The notes: a model not told the origin generated them from the sequence alone. DNA of 64,000 nt from Streptomonospora nanhaiensis (GCF_013410565.1 NZ_JACCFO010000001.1:2852001-2916000), one strand, 5' to 3'; shown: positions 35,268 to 44,316, counted from the first letter of the stretch. Numbers and translations: made by a program.

Positions 35268-36194
35268 ATGCACGTGGTCGCCGTACTCGCCTTCGAGGGG
35301 ATCGTCGGCTTCGACCTGACCATCCCGTGCCAGGTGTTCTCGTTCGCGCCCGGCTACGAGGTGCGGGTCTGCGCTGACACCGACATCGCCGCGACCGCCG
35401 CCGGCCGCGAGACCTTCCGGCTGTCGGCGCCCTACGGCCTGGCCGAGGCCCGCCGCGCCGACACGGTGGTCGTGCCGGGCGGCGACCCCGCGAACCCGCC
35501 GCCGGAGGAGGTCTTGGGGCTCCTGCGCGAGACCGTGGACCGCGGCGCGCGCGTGGCCTCGATCTGCACCGGGGCGTTCGTGCTGGCGGCGGCCGGCCTG
35601 CTCGACGGCCGCCCGGCCGCCACCCACTGGCTGCTGGCCGACGATTTGGCCCGCGCCCACCCGCGCGTGCGGGTGGACCCCTCGGTCCTGTTCGTGGACG
35701 ACGGCCAGATCCTGACCTCGGCGGGGGTGGCCTCCGGCCTCGACCTGTGCCTGCACATGGTGCGGCGCGACCGCGGCGCGGCGGCCGCCGCCGACACCGG
35801 GCGCATGATCGTGATGCCGCCGCAGCGCCCCGGCGGCCAGGCGCAGTTCATCGAGCACCGCGACCCGGTGGACGACACCGCCGACCTGGGCGCCACGCTG
35901 CGCTGGATGGAGGACCACCTGGACGAGCCGCTGACCGTGGCCGACATCGCCGCCCACGCGGCGGTGAGCCCCCGCCACCTGTCGCGGCGGTTCCGCGCGC
36001 AGACGGGGACCACGCCGCTGCGCTGGCTGCTCGACCGCCGGCTGCAGCGGGCGCGGGAGCTGCTGGAGACCACCGGCCTGCCGGTGGCGCGGATCGCGCG
36101 GAGCACGGGGTTCGGCACCGTGGAGACGCTGCGCTACCACTTCGGCCGGCAGGTGGGCGCAACCCCCACCGCCTACCGTGCCGCGTTCCAGTGA
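35268..36194 (+). CDS. GlxA-family transcriptional regulator (DJ-1/PfpI + AraC)
   Basis: 308 residues, complete. The N-terminal DJ-1/PfpI-like domain starts VVAVLAFEGIVGFDLTIPCQ and has the cysteine in ASICTGAFVLAAAGLLDGR near 100. The C-terminal AraC domain has two helix-turn-helix units (LTVADIAAHAAVSPRHLSRR, VARIARSTGFGTVETLRYHF). This is the intact form of the remnant at 1733-2281. It probably controls the divergent DJ-1 gene in response to a small molecule bound by its N-terminal domain. Confidence 0.92.
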   Translation: MHVVAVLAFEGIVGFDLTIPCQVFSFAPGYEVRVCADTDIAATAAGRETFRLSAPYGLAEARRADTVVVPGGDPANPPPEEVLGLLRETVDRGARVASICTGAFVLAAAGLLDGRPAATHWLLADDLARAHPRVRVDPSVLFVDDGQILTSAGVASGLDLCLHMVRRDRGAAAAADTGRMIVMPPQRPGGQAQFIEHRDPVDDTADLGATLRWMEDHLDEPLTVADIAAHAAVSPRHLSRRFRAQTGTTPLRWLLDRRLQRARELLETTGLPVARIARSTGFGTVETLRYHFGRQVGATPTAYRAAFQ

Positions 36195-36279
36195 GGGTGA
36201 TACCGTCACCGCGACCCCCGCTCCGCGCGGCCCCTGCACCCCGGCGCGCGCCTCTACCCCGCGAGGAGGACCCCACGCC

Positions 36280-37536
36280 ATGGCTGACCGCAGCGGAGGA
36301 CCACGCCGGCGAGGCGTGCTCGGCCGGCTGCTGGGGCGGACCCGCACCGCGCCCACACCCGCGGAGTCGGCGCGGCCGGACCCCCGGATCCCCCAGACCA
36401 CCCCGGCGGGGTACGCGCGGTGGTGGCGCGGTCTGGACCCCGCCGAGCGCGACCGGCTCGTGCGCGAGGACCCCGCCGCGCTGGGCGCGCTGGACGGCCT
36501 GCCCGCCGAGGTCCGCGACGCCGCGAACCGCCGGGTGCTGCGGGAGTACCTGGAGGCCAACACCGACAAGGACGTCGCGATCCTGAGCAGGGTCCTGGCC
36601 GTCCACGACCGGGAGCCCACGCGGATGTACCTCATGCAGTTCACGCCGCCGAGCCGGCCCGGCGCGGGCGACGGGCTCGCGGCGGTATCGGCGGGCAACC
36701 CCGACACCGCGAAGCGGAGGCTGGTGATCGTGCCCGGCGCCGGCACCGATCTGCACAACATCGGGCGCAACATCCGCCGTATCACCCGGATCAAGGACGA
36801 GGCCGACGCCAAGGCGGGCACGGTGGGCGCATCCGACCACGCGGTGCTGGTGTGGCAGGGCGCCCGGGCGCCGAAGTTCGGCCCCGAGGCGGCACGGCTC
36901 GACCTGGCCCTCGCCGCCCGGGAGCCGCTGCGGAACTTCCTGGCCGGCCTCGAGGCGCGGGACCCGCTCGCCACGAGCACCACCACGGTCTACGGGCTGA
37001 GCTACGGATCGCTGGTGGTGGCCCAGGCCGCCGCGGGGACCGCCGACTCCGCGGCCCCCGGCTCCGCGGAGTCGCCGGGGTTCGCGGCCGACAACGTGAT
37101 CCTGGGCGCCAGCCCCGGCATGGGCGAGGGCGTCAGCGGTGTGGCGGACCTGCGCGTGGCCCCCGGCCGCGCCTACGCCCTGGCCTCCGACGCGGACTCC
37201 ATCACCTACCTGCCGCCCTCGCTGCACGGGGTCAACCCCGCGGCCGCGGACTCGGGGCTGATCCGGCTGGCCACCGACCCGCACGGGCACCATGACTACG
37301 TGGAGCCCGGCGTGGGCCTGGACAACGTGGTGGCGGTGTTCACCGGTGCGACCGACGACCTGGTGCCGGCCGCGCCGCGGCCACCCGGCGGCAGCCCGTG
37401 GAAGGTGCTGCGGCACGCGCGCGGCGTGGTCCGCCGGCAGGAGAGCGCGTCGGGCCGCCGGCCCCGCGCCGCCGCCACCCGGACCCGGCCCGGGCACCGG
37501 CCCTGGCCCCGGCGCGGCGGGCGGCGCGGGCCGTGA
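36280..37536 (+). CDS. DUF1023 alpha/beta-hydrolase
   Basis: 418 residues from the ATG at 36280 behind GAGGAGGA; the longer frame from 36178 overlaps the previous gene and lacks a site. After a basic proline-rich start, residues 45-100 carry the family's LDGLPAEVRDAANRRVLREY segment, then an alpha/beta-hydrolase core with the nucleophile elbow VYGLSYGSLVVAQ and a late HGHHDYVEPGVG histidine. DUF1023 proteins in actinomycetes are often encoded with secreted or ESX-linked small proteins; a lipase/esterase-like activity is supposed. The next gene starts 42 nt downstream and may be its partner. Confidence 0.82.
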   Translation: MADRSGGPRRRGVLGRLLGRTRTAPTPAESARPDPRIPQTTPAGYARWWRGLDPAERDRLVREDPAALGALDGLPAEVRDAANRRVLREYLEANTDKDVAILSRVLAVHDREPTRMYLMQFTPPSRPGAGDGLAAVSAGNPDTAKRRLVIVPGAGTDLHNIGRNIRRITRIKDEADAKAGTVGASDHAVLVWQGARAPKFGPEAARLDLALAAREPLRNFLAGLEARDPLATSTTTVYGLSYGSLVVAQAAAGTADSAAPGSAESPGFAADNVILGASPGMGEGVSGVADLRVAPGRAYALASDADSITYLPPSLHGVNPAAADSGLIRLATDPHGHHDYVEPGVGLDNVVAVFTGATDDLVPAAPRPPGGSPWKVLRHARGVVRRQESASGRRPRAAATRTRPGHRPWPRRGGRRGP

Positions 37537-37578
37537 GCGGCCCGCGGTACCGCGACGACGAGTAGGGCGGGAGTGGCC

Positions 37579-38052
37579 ATGGCACTGGAAGAGGTCCGCG
37601 AACCGGACGCGGCGCGGCGCGCGATGGCACGCGGCGAGGCGCTGGCCGACCTGGTGGGCGCGCCGCTGGAGTTCGCCGGCGCGCGCCCCGACTCCCCCGG
37701 CCCGATCGACGCCGACCCGGGCTCCGACGAGTCGGCCGACGTGTTCGTGGCGGTGGCCCTGTGGACGGCCGCCACCGGCGCCGAGGGCGTGCTGCCCGCC
37801 CTGGAGCGGCTGCACGAGCACTGGCGGGCGCGCGGGATGGAGGCCGCCCTGCGCCCGCTCGGCGGCGGTGCCCGGGTTTCGGCCCGCGACGCCGACGGGT
37901 TCGCCTACACGGCGCAACCCCAGCACCACCGGGCGGGGATCGTGCTGCGGGTGGTGACCCCCCGCTACACCAACCCCGAACCCGACCGGCCGTTCGTGGG
38001 GATCTTCGCCCAGGGCGAGGTGCCGCCGCCCGAGGCCGGGGGCACCGCCTGA
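37579..38052 (+). CDS. small protein of unknown function downstream of the DUF1023 gene
   Basis: 157 residues from the ATG at 37579 (GGGAG five bases upstream; GTG at 37573 is in frame). No signal peptide or span. I see an acidic helical first half (ALEEVREPDAARRAMARGEA) and a second half with VLRVVTPRYTNPEPDRPF and VGIFAQGEVPPPEAG. I do not recognise the family. Close spacing suggests co-transcription with the hydrolase. Confidence 0.65.
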   Translation: MALEEVREPDAARRAMARGEALADLVGAPLEFAGARPDSPGPIDADPGSDESADVFVAVALWTAATGAEGVLPALERLHEHWRARGMEAALRPLGGGARVSARDADGFAYTAQPQHHRAGIVLRVVTPRYTNPEPDRPFVGIFAQGEVPPPEAGGTA

Positions 38053-38175
38053 AGGATCGCCGATGGGAGAGCGGTGCCTGGGCCAGTGGTCGTCAGCGAG
38101 CAAAGACCGCCTGCCCGGGCCGCCCACCCGCCGGTTGTGCCGGATCGCGGCGGGGGCGCACACGCGCCGGCGGGA

Positions 38176-39414
38176 TCACGGCGCGCCGCCCGCCGGGTCG
38201 GCCCCCGCCTGCGCCGGCACCCGCGCCCCGACCGCCGGGCGCACCGCCGCGGACACCGGCCGCGCGGGCAGGCGGGCGGTGAGCACGGTCGGGCCGCCCG
38301 GGGGGCTGTCGAGGTGCAGGGTGCCGTCGACGGCCGCGATCCGCCGGGCCAGCCCGGACAGGCCGGTGCCCCGGGGGTCGGCGCCGCCCCGGCCGTTGTC
38401 GGTGACGCGCACGGTGAGCACGCCCCGGTCCTCGCCGACCTCGACGCGCACGGAGTCGGCGCCGGCGTGCTTGGCGGCGTTGGTGACCGCCTCGCGGACG
38501 GCGAAGTAGACGGCGGTGGCGACGCTGCGCGCGGGGGGCCGGTCGAGCGTGTAGTCGACGTGCAGCGGCAGGCCGGCGCGGTCGGCCAGCGAGACCAGCG
38601 CGGTTTCGAGGCCGAACTCGTCGAGCACGATGGGGTAGACGCGGAACGCGACCTCGCGGAGTTCGTCAAGGGCCTGGCGGGCCTCCTGGTGGGCGTCGCG
38701 GACCAGGGCGGCGGCGCGGTCGGGGTCGCGCCCGCGCTGCGCCCGGCCCAGCAGCATGGCCAGTGACACCAGCCGCTGCTGCACGCCGTCGTGCAGGTCG
38801 CGCTCGATGCGGCGGCGCTCCTCGTCGACGGCCTCGACCACCCCGGCGCGGCTGGCGGTGAGTTCGGCGACGCGCTCCTCAAGGAGGTCCTGGCGGGTGG
38901 GGCCCAGCACCGTGCGCGCCAGCCAGCGCTCCATGCCGATCAGACCGACCGTGCCCTGCACGCTCAGGTACATGAACATCAGGCCGAACACCACGATGGC
39001 CGGGCTGTTGCCGTCAAGGGCGCCCAGCGGGGACACCACCAGGTAGGCGCCGGCGGGGAACACCCCCAGCACCAGCGCGCCGAGCATGCCCAGCGGCCAG
39101 CGCGCCGCGAGGTAGCCCAGGGAGCGCGGCAGAGCGTGGGGGCCGGGGATCTCGATGCCGTAGCAGCGGGCCAGCCGGTACAGCTCCAGCCGGGTGAGCG
39201 CGCGGACCAGCGGCCGCAGCGCGGCGGGCAGGGCCGCGCGCGCGGGCCGCCACAGCAGCAGCGGCGCCAGCGGCAGCGCCGCCAGGCACAGCAGCGCCAG
39301 CCAGAGTTCGGCGACGGCCGTGGCCACGCCCAGCGCGGCGCCGACGGCGGCCAGCGCGGCGGAGCGCGCGAGTTGGCACGCCGCACCGCGGCGCACCTGG
39401 GGATCGGTGGTCAT
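38176..39414 (-). CDS. NarL-type sensor histidine kinase, orphan
   Basis: 412 residues, ATG at 39414 with GGAAGG upstream. Four to five membrane spans in the first 170 residues form the sensor part. The dimerisation/phosphoacceptor helix is RIERDLHDGVQQRLVSLAML near residue 205 (HisKA_3 type). The ATPase domain has AVREAVTNAAKHAGADSV (N box) and VTDNGRGGADPRGTGLSGLA (G box). It should sense a membrane-associated signal and phosphorylate a LuxR/NarL-type response regulator. No response regulator lies next to it. Confidence 0.9.
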   Translation of the reverse strand: MTTDPQVRRGAACQLARSAALAAVGAALGVATAVAELWLALLCLAALPLAPLLLWRPARAALPAALRPLVRALTRLELYRLARCYGIEIPGPHALPRSLGYLAARWPLGMLGALVLGVFPAGAYLVVSPLGALDGNSPAIVVFGLMFMYLSVQGTVGLIGMERWLARTVLGPTRQDLLEERVAELTASRAGVVEAVDEERRRIERDLHDGVQQRLVSLAMLLGRAQRGRDPDRAAALVRDAHQEARQALDELREVAFRVYPIVLDEFGLETALVSLADRAGLPLHVDYTLDRPPARSVATAVYFAVREAVTNAAKHAGADSVRVEVGEDRGVLTVRVTDNGRGGADPRGTGLSGLARRIAAVDGTLHLDSPPGGPTVLTARLPARPVSAAVRPAVGARVPAQAGADPAGGAP

Positions 39415-39690
39415 GGCGCCTTCCGAAGGGGGGTCCGAGCAGGTCAGGACTGAGGCTAGTCCGGGGCCCGGCACCGCCGCACTGCGGATTTCCGCACCTG
39501 TGGACTACGGATGCCCCCGCGCGGCCGGGTGGCCGTTCCCATGGGTCGGGCGGCCCCGCCGCTCCTAGCGTTGGCCACTGCCGGCGCCGGCCGCCCCGGG
39601 CACCCGCCCCGGGAGCCGCCGCGGCGGCGTGCCCGCCGGCGCCGCCCGGCGGCGCCGGCCCCTCGTCGACACCCCGGAAAGGGTTCCACC

Positions 39691-41298
39691 ATGCCCATGC
39701 CACCCCCCGGCGCGCCCAGCGCCCCCGGCGCCCCGGGCTCTCCCGGCACCGCCGGCCCGGCCGGCCGCGCCGGCTCCCCCGCATCCGGCCGGCCCTCCCG
39801 CCGGCGCCGCTACCTCTGGCTGGCGGCGGGCACCGCCGTCTCGCTGTTCGCCGTCCACGGCAACTGGGACATCCCGCTCGCCGCCTGGGTCTACGCCGTC
39901 TTCCTGCTCCGCTTCACCCGCACCGGCGGCGCCGCGGCGGGCACGGCCTGGATGGTCGGCGTCGCCTCGCTGGGCCTGGCGTTCTGGTTCTGGCAGGCCG
40001 ACGTGTTCTCCCCGCCGATGCTGCTGCTCGCCGCGGCCCTGGCGCTCATCGAGGCCGTGCCCTTCGTCCTGGACCGGCTCGCGGCGCCGCGCCTGGCCCG
40101 CCGCGGCGCCCTGGCCGCGAGCCTGGTGTTCCCCGCGGCGACCGCGGCCACCGAGTTCCTCACCGCCTCGCTCAGCCCGCTGGGCACCATCTACGGCGTG
40201 CTCGGCGGCACCCAGCACGGCAACCTCCCGCTCATCCAGATCGCCTCGGTCACCGGGGTGTACGGGGTCAGCTTCCTCGTGGCCTGGTTCGCCGCCGTGG
40301 CCGCGCACGCCTGGGAGACCGGGTGGGGCGCCCCGCGCACCCGCCGCCTGGTGGTCGTCTACACGGCCGTCCTCGCCCTCGTGCTGTCCTTCGGCGGCGC
40401 CCGGCTGGGGTTCGCGCCGCCGTCGTCGCCGACCGTGCGCGTCGCCGGGGTCACCCTGGCCGAGGAGACGTGGGACACCAGGGTGAGCGCCGCCTTCACC
40501 GAGTTCGACTCCCTGGAGGCCATCGTCGCGGCCGACCGGGGCCGCGTGCGCGAGGTGTTCGCGCCGATCCACGACGAGCTGCTGCGCGCCACCGAGCGCG
40601 AGGCGCGCGCCGGCGCCCGGCTCGTGGTGTGGTCGGAGTCGGCCGCCCACACCCGCGAGGAGGACAAGGGCGCGCTGCTGGAGCAGGTCGCCGCCGTCGC
40701 CCGCGAGCACCGCGTCTACGTGCAGATCGGGGTGTCGGTCTACATCCACGAGAAGCCCTACATGCGCAACCAGACCGTCCTGGTGACACCGGAGGGCGAG
40801 ACCGCCTGGACCTACGACAAGGCCCACCCCATCCCGGTCCTGGAGCCCTACGACGCCGGCTCGGGCGAGACCCCGGTGGCCGACACCCCGTTCGGCCGGC
40901 TGGCCACCGCCATCTGCTACGACGTGGACTTCCCGCAGACCCTGCGGCAGGCGGGCGCGCAGGGGGCGGGCATCGTGCTGCTGCCGTCCAACGAGTGGGA
41001 GGGGATCCGCAAGCTGCACGCCGAGCGGGCGCTGTTCCGCGCGGTCGAGGGCGGGTTCTCCCTGGTGCGGCCGGTCAACCGGGGGCAGTCCACCGCCGTC
41101 GACCACCAGGGCCGCACCATCGCCACCACCGACTACTTCGACACCGGTGAGCAGGCGATGGTGGCCGAGGTCCCCACCGCGGGCGCGACGACCGTCTACA
41201 GCCGGGTCGGCGACCTGTTCTCGTGGCTGTGCCTGGCCGGGCTGCTGGTGCTGCTGGCCCTGGCCGCGCGGAGCCGGGCGCGGCGCCACGGCGGCTGA
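39691..41298 (+). CDS. lnt: apolipoprotein N-acyltransferase-like protein
   Basis: 535 residues from the ATG at 39691. The first 40 residues are a collagen-like Gly-Ala-Pro tract (PPPGAPSAPGAPGSPGTAGP). Six or so membrane spans follow, then a nitrilase-type periplasmic domain with the Glu-Lys-Cys triad: LVVWSESAAH (E near 316), YDKAHPIPVLE (K near 376) and ATAICYDVDFPQT (C near 409), and a final anchor span. Lnt adds the third acyl chain to lipoproteins. The homologous proteins of actinomycetes can be functional or have other substrates. A strong terminator follows. Confidence 0.88.
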   Translation: MPMPPPGAPSAPGAPGSPGTAGPAGRAGSPASGRPSRRRRYLWLAAGTAVSLFAVHGNWDIPLAAWVYAVFLLRFTRTGGAAAGTAWMVGVASLGLAFWFWQADVFSPPMLLLAAALALIEAVPFVLDRLAAPRLARRGALAASLVFPAATAATEFLTASLSPLGTIYGVLGGTQHGNLPLIQIASVTGVYGVSFLVAWFAAVAAHAWETGWGAPRTRRLVVVYTAVLALVLSFGGARLGFAPPSSPTVRVAGVTLAEETWDTRVSAAFTEFDSLEAIVAADRGRVREVFAPIHDELLRATEREARAGARLVVWSESAAHTREEDKGALLEQVAAVAREHRVYVQIGVSVYIHEKPYMRNQTVLVTPEGETAWTYDKAHPIPVLEPYDAGSGETPVADTPFGRLATAICYDVDFPQTLRQAGAQGAGIVLLPSNEWEGIRKLHAERALFRAVEGGFSLVRPVNRGQSTAVDHQGRTIATTDYFDTGEQAMVAEVPTAGATTVYSRVGDLFSWLCLAGLLVLLALAARSRARRHGG

Positions 41299-41312
41299 GG
41301 CCGGTGCCGAGG

Positions 41313-41348
41313 CGGGCGGGAAGGCCGGCGCGCGGGCCTTCCCGCCCG
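41313..41348. terminator. terminator between convergent genes
   Basis: 14-bp perfect stem (41313-41326 with 41335-41348, CGGGCGGGAAGGCC/GGCCTTCCCGCCCG) and 8-nt loop, between the acyltransferase and the beta-helix gene. Confidence 0.75.
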
Positions 41349-41364
41349 GGTCGCGGTGCCCGCG

Positions 41365-42615
41365 TCAGCACACGCTCTGGGTGCTGTTGACCAGGGTGTT
41401 GCTGCGGACGGTGGTGTTCTGGCCGCAGGGCCGCTCGGTGATGGCGGAGTCCACCACGGTGAGGTTCTGCAGTGTGATGCCGGAGGACACCGGGAACTCC
41501 GCGCGCGAGGCGATCCGGATGTCGCCGGGCCCCTCGACGCGGCCGCTCTGGGCGGCGATGGTGACGTTGTGGCAGTTCTCCACCAGGATCGCGTTGCTCC
41601 CGGTGTCGGCGATGTCCACGCGGTCGATCACGGCGCCGCCGCTCTCCGACACGCAGAACAGGCCCCGGCCGCCGCCGCGCGCGACCACCTCGCCGACGCG
41701 GACGTTGGTCGGGTAGGAGTCGCCGATGCGGCCGTTGCGGTTGGCCATGCGGAACGCGGCGTAGCCGGTGCCCGTCCCCGTGCCCTGGCCGTCGACCCTG
41801 CCCACGCGGGCGTTGACGGTCTGGTTGAGCAGCAGGCCGGAGTAGGCGGTGTTGCGGGCCGTCACGGCGCCGATGGTCAGGCCGTCGACCCCGTAGGTCT
41901 CCACGCCGTGGTTGCCGGTGCCCGACACGTAGACGTCGTCGATGGTGACGTCGCGCGTGGGCCGGCTGCGGTCGGCGTGGTTGTCGATGCGGACCCCCAG
42001 GCCGCCGGAGAGGCGCATGTCGATCTGGCCCAGGTGGATGTGCTCGCCGTTGCGGACGAAGACGCCGAAGTAGGGCGCGCCGGTGACGTTGAGGTAGGGC
42101 ACCGAGACGTGCTGGACGTTGCGGGCCCGCACCACCGCGTGGTCGCCGCCGGGGGTGCCCACCACGTTGACGGTGCCGCAGACCTCCAGGGAGGTGTAGC
42201 TGGGCAGGTCGAGCGACTGCCCGGCGCTCACCTCGCCCGAGCCGCGCACCACGATCCGCTCCACCGAGGTGCGCCCCGGGGTGAGGGCGCGCACGGCCGA
42301 GCGCATGGCCTCCAGCAGGTTGGTGCCGCTGTAAACCGTTTCACCGCCGTCGTAGGCGGTCCAGGTGCCGCCGCTGCGCACCACCGAGGCGTGGAAGGAG
42401 CCGTCGCCGCAGGCGGCCGCCGCCGGTGCGGCGGCCTCGGCGGCGGGCGCCGCCGGGGGCGCGGCGGCCTCCTCCGAGAGCGCCGCCGTGGCGCCGGAGA
42501 AGGCGAGGATCAGGGCGGAGGCGGTCGCCAGTCCGGCCGCGAGCGGCGCCGGTGCCCCGCGCCGGCGCGGGGCGGCGGGGGGACGCAGGGAAGGCGCCGC
42601 GCTGTGAGGTCCCAT
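41365..42615 (-). CDS. secreted right-handed beta-helix protein
   Basis: 416 residues from the ATG at 42615 with AGGAGA upstream. A signal peptide-like span (LATASALILAFSGATAALS) is followed by an Ala-rich linker and a region of regularly spaced V/I-x-V and N/D turns (DHAVVRARNVQHVSVPYLNV, VTIDDVYVSGTGNHGVETYG), a parallel beta-helix of the pectate-lyase fold. The cysteine in EVCGTVNV, LFCVSES, ENCHNVT and the terminal QSVC suggests disulphide bracing. It probably acts on plant or microbial polysaccharide outside the cell, but no family-specific catalytic motif was found. A LacI-type palindrome 60 bp upstream indicates sugar control. Confidence 0.85.
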   Translation of the reverse strand: MGPHSAAPSLRPPAAPRRRGAPAPLAAGLATASALILAFSGATAALSEEAAAPPAAPAAEAAAPAAAACGDGSFHASVVRSGGTWTAYDGGETVYSGTNLLEAMRSAVRALTPGRTSVERIVVRGSGEVSAGQSLDLPSYTSLEVCGTVNVVGTPGGDHAVVRARNVQHVSVPYLNVTGAPYFGVFVRNGEHIHLGQIDMRLSGGLGVRIDNHADRSRPTRDVTIDDVYVSGTGNHGVETYGVDGLTIGAVTARNTAYSGLLLNQTVNARVGRVDGQGTGTGTGYAAFRMANRNGRIGDSYPTNVRVGEVVARGGGRGLFCVSESGGAVIDRVDIADTGSNAILVENCHNVTIAAQSGRVEGPGDIRIASRAEFPVSSGITLQNLTVVDSAITERPCGQNTTVRSNTLVNSTQSVC

Positions 42616-42982
42616 CGTTCTCTCCTGGTGGTTGGGGGATGGAAGGAGACAGGAGGCGTGCCGCACGGAACAGAGGTAAGCGCTTACCGGTGGTCGGGAG
42701 TATGGCAACGGACACCCACCGTGGCAACCCGCCTTCGCACCGCTGTTTTCCGCACCCTCCGCCCACCGGCGGAAAGGCACTCAAAACGATTCACCCGCCG
42801 CCGTCGGGCTCCCCCACGCGAGCCGGTTCACCGGCGTTCGCCGGGTCCACCGCCCCGCCACCGGGGCCGTGACGCAGGCCACGCACGCTGCGGTGTCACA
42901 TCCGCGCGCCGCGCCGGGTCGGGGTGGTGACGGCCGCACGGCCGGGCGGGAGACCCCCGCACCACCCGAGAAGGAGACCCCC
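42616..42982. other. divergent region between the beta-helix gene and a DoxX-like gene
   Basis: 367 bp without a gene. It carries the promoter and operator of the beta-helix gene at 42675-42688 and, nearer 42983, the binding site AAGGAGA of the DoxX-like gene. Confidence 0.4.
42675..42688. promoter_or_regulatory. LacI/CcpA-type operator upstream of the beta-helix gene
   Basis: Perfect 14-bp palindrome GGTAAGCGCTTACC. It differs from the two other LacI-type operators in this window (CTGTAAACGTTTACAG and the TCGAAGCG family), so a third LacI-family protein encoded elsewhere is the expected binder. Confidence 0.75.
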
Positions 42983-43327
42983 ATGTCCGTCGTCCACATC
43001 GCCGTCACGCTGTTCGCCGCCGCCTTCGTGGCGTTCTCGGCGGTCTCCGTGTTCGTCCGCGCGCCCTGGGTCGTGGGCCCCATCGCCGAGTACGGGGTGC
43101 CCCTCTCGTGGCTGCCCTGGCTGGGCGCCGCCAAGGCCGCGGGCGCGGTCGGCCTGGTCGCCGGGCTCTTCGTCCCGCTCGTCGGACTGCTGGCGGGGGC
43201 CGGCCTGGTGCTGTACTTCGCGGGCGCCGTGGTCACCGTCCTGCGCGCCCGCTCCTACTCCCACGTACCGTTCCCGCTGGTCTACGCGGCGCCCGTGGTC
43301 GCGTCCCTGGCGCTGGCGGCGGCCTGA
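42983..43327 (+). CDS. DoxX-like membrane protein
   Basis: 114 residues, ATG at 42983 with AAGGAGA upstream. Four spans with WLPWLGAAKAAGAVGLVAGL and YFAGAVVTVLRARSY, the pattern of the short DoxX_2 group, often annotated as DoxX-like. No reaction known. It is convergent with the L,D-transpeptidase. Confidence 0.85.
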   Translation: MSVVHIAVTLFAAAFVAFSAVSVFVRAPWVVGPIAEYGVPLSWLPWLGAAKAAGAVGLVAGLFVPLVGLLAGAGLVLYFAGAVVTVLRARSYSHVPFPLVYAAPVVASLALAAA

Positions 43328-43330
43328 CAC

Positions 43331-43357
43331 CCGCCGCCGCGCCGGGCGCGGCGGCGG
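43331..43357. terminator. terminator between convergent genes
   Basis: 13-bp perfect inverted repeat CCGCCGCCGCGCC/GGCGCGGCGGCGG separated by one base, just after the DoxX-like stop and before the L,D-transpeptidase stop. Confidence 0.65.
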
Positions 43358-43388
43358 TCGGGGCGTGCGGGGGCGGAGGCGGCGCGGG

Positions 43389-44156
43389 TCAGCGCACCAC
43401 CACGGCCGCGCCGTTCTCGACGCGCCCGTTGGCCCACAGCCAGTCCATGGCCGGCAGGCTCACGCGGGCGCAGCCGTGGGAGGCGGGGTAGCCCGGCACC
43501 GAGGAGTAGCCGTGGATGGCGATCCCCCCGTTGAAGTAGGCGGGCCGGTAGAGGGAGCCCAGCGGACCGTCGTCCCAGCCGTCGACCCGGCGGAAGACGC
43601 TGTACTCGCCCTCGGGGGTGACGGCCACGTTGGTCTGGCCCCGCGAGAAGTAGGTCTCGCCGGAGCCGGTGGAGGTGTTGAAGATCTTGCGCACCTCGCC
43701 GTCGCGCACGACGAGCAGCACCTGGCGGTCGAGGTCGATCTCCAGTACCACGCCGGAGGACGTGGACGGCTGGGGCCGGGGCCCCTCCTCCAGCGCGGCC
43801 CGGGTGTCGGGGCCGACCACGCTGTCGCGGTCGATGCCGGCCACCTTCTGGAGCGCCATCACCGCCTGGGCCGTGCGGACGTCGTACTCGCCGTCGACCG
43901 GCCCGAGCCAGTAGCCCAGTTCCTTCAGGCGCTCCTCGACCTCGCGCACGGCGGGGCCGGAGTCGCCCATGCTGAGCAGCGGCTCGTCCTGGGAGGTCGA
44001 CGCGGCGGCGGACGGGGCGGCGCCCGGCGCCGCCGCGGGTGCCGCGCCGGCGTGGGCCGCCGGCGCCCACCCGGTCACGGCGACCGCGGCCAGCGCCAGG
44101 GCGGCCGCGGTTCTCGTGCACTGCTTGCGAAGGTGCGGTGGTCGATGAGAGGCCAT
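43389..44156 (-). CDS. secreted L,D-transpeptidase with peptidoglycan-binding domain
   Basis: 255 residues. Signal peptide (TAAALALAAVAVTGWAPAAH), Ala-rich linker, then a peptidoglycan_binding_1 domain (MGDSGPAVREVEERLKELGY through VVGPDTRAALEEG) and a YkuD catalytic domain. The active-site motif is IHGYSSVPGYPASHGCARVS with the nucleophilic Cys near 229. It would form 3-3 crosslinks in, or attach proteins to, peptidoglycan outside the membrane. The ATG at 44156 is chosen because it starts the signal peptide; an in-frame ATG 12 codons earlier is possible. Confidence 0.92.
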   Translation of the reverse strand: MASHRPPHLRKQCTRTAAALALAAVAVTGWAPAAHAGAAPAAAPGAAPSAAASTSQDEPLLSMGDSGPAVREVEERLKELGYWLGPVDGEYDVRTAQAVMALQKVAGIDRDSVVGPDTRAALEEGPRPQPSTSSGVVLEIDLDRQVLLVVRDGEVRKIFNTSTGSGETYFSRGQTNVAVTPEGEYSVFRRVDGWDDGPLGSLYRPAYFNGGIAIHGYSSVPGYPASHGCARVSLPAMDWLWANGRVENGAAVVVR

Positions 44157-44316
44157 GGGCCGATCTTTACCCGGCGGTGACTCCCCCATGACGCTCGGCG
44201 CACCCGGGCACGCCCGGGTGCTGCGCCGCGCGGGGCGGGCCGGACGCGTGTGCGCACGTCGGGCCGCGCGCGCCCGCGCCAAACCCGGCGGGCGTGGCCG
44301 GATGCGGCCACCGCCG

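Noticed and set aside
32991-36986. A minus-strand frame of more than 1300 codons
   Set aside because: It lies opposite five well-supported plus- and minus-strand genes, is rich in Arg, Gly and Pro and shows no family signature. Long antisense frames are expected at this GC content.
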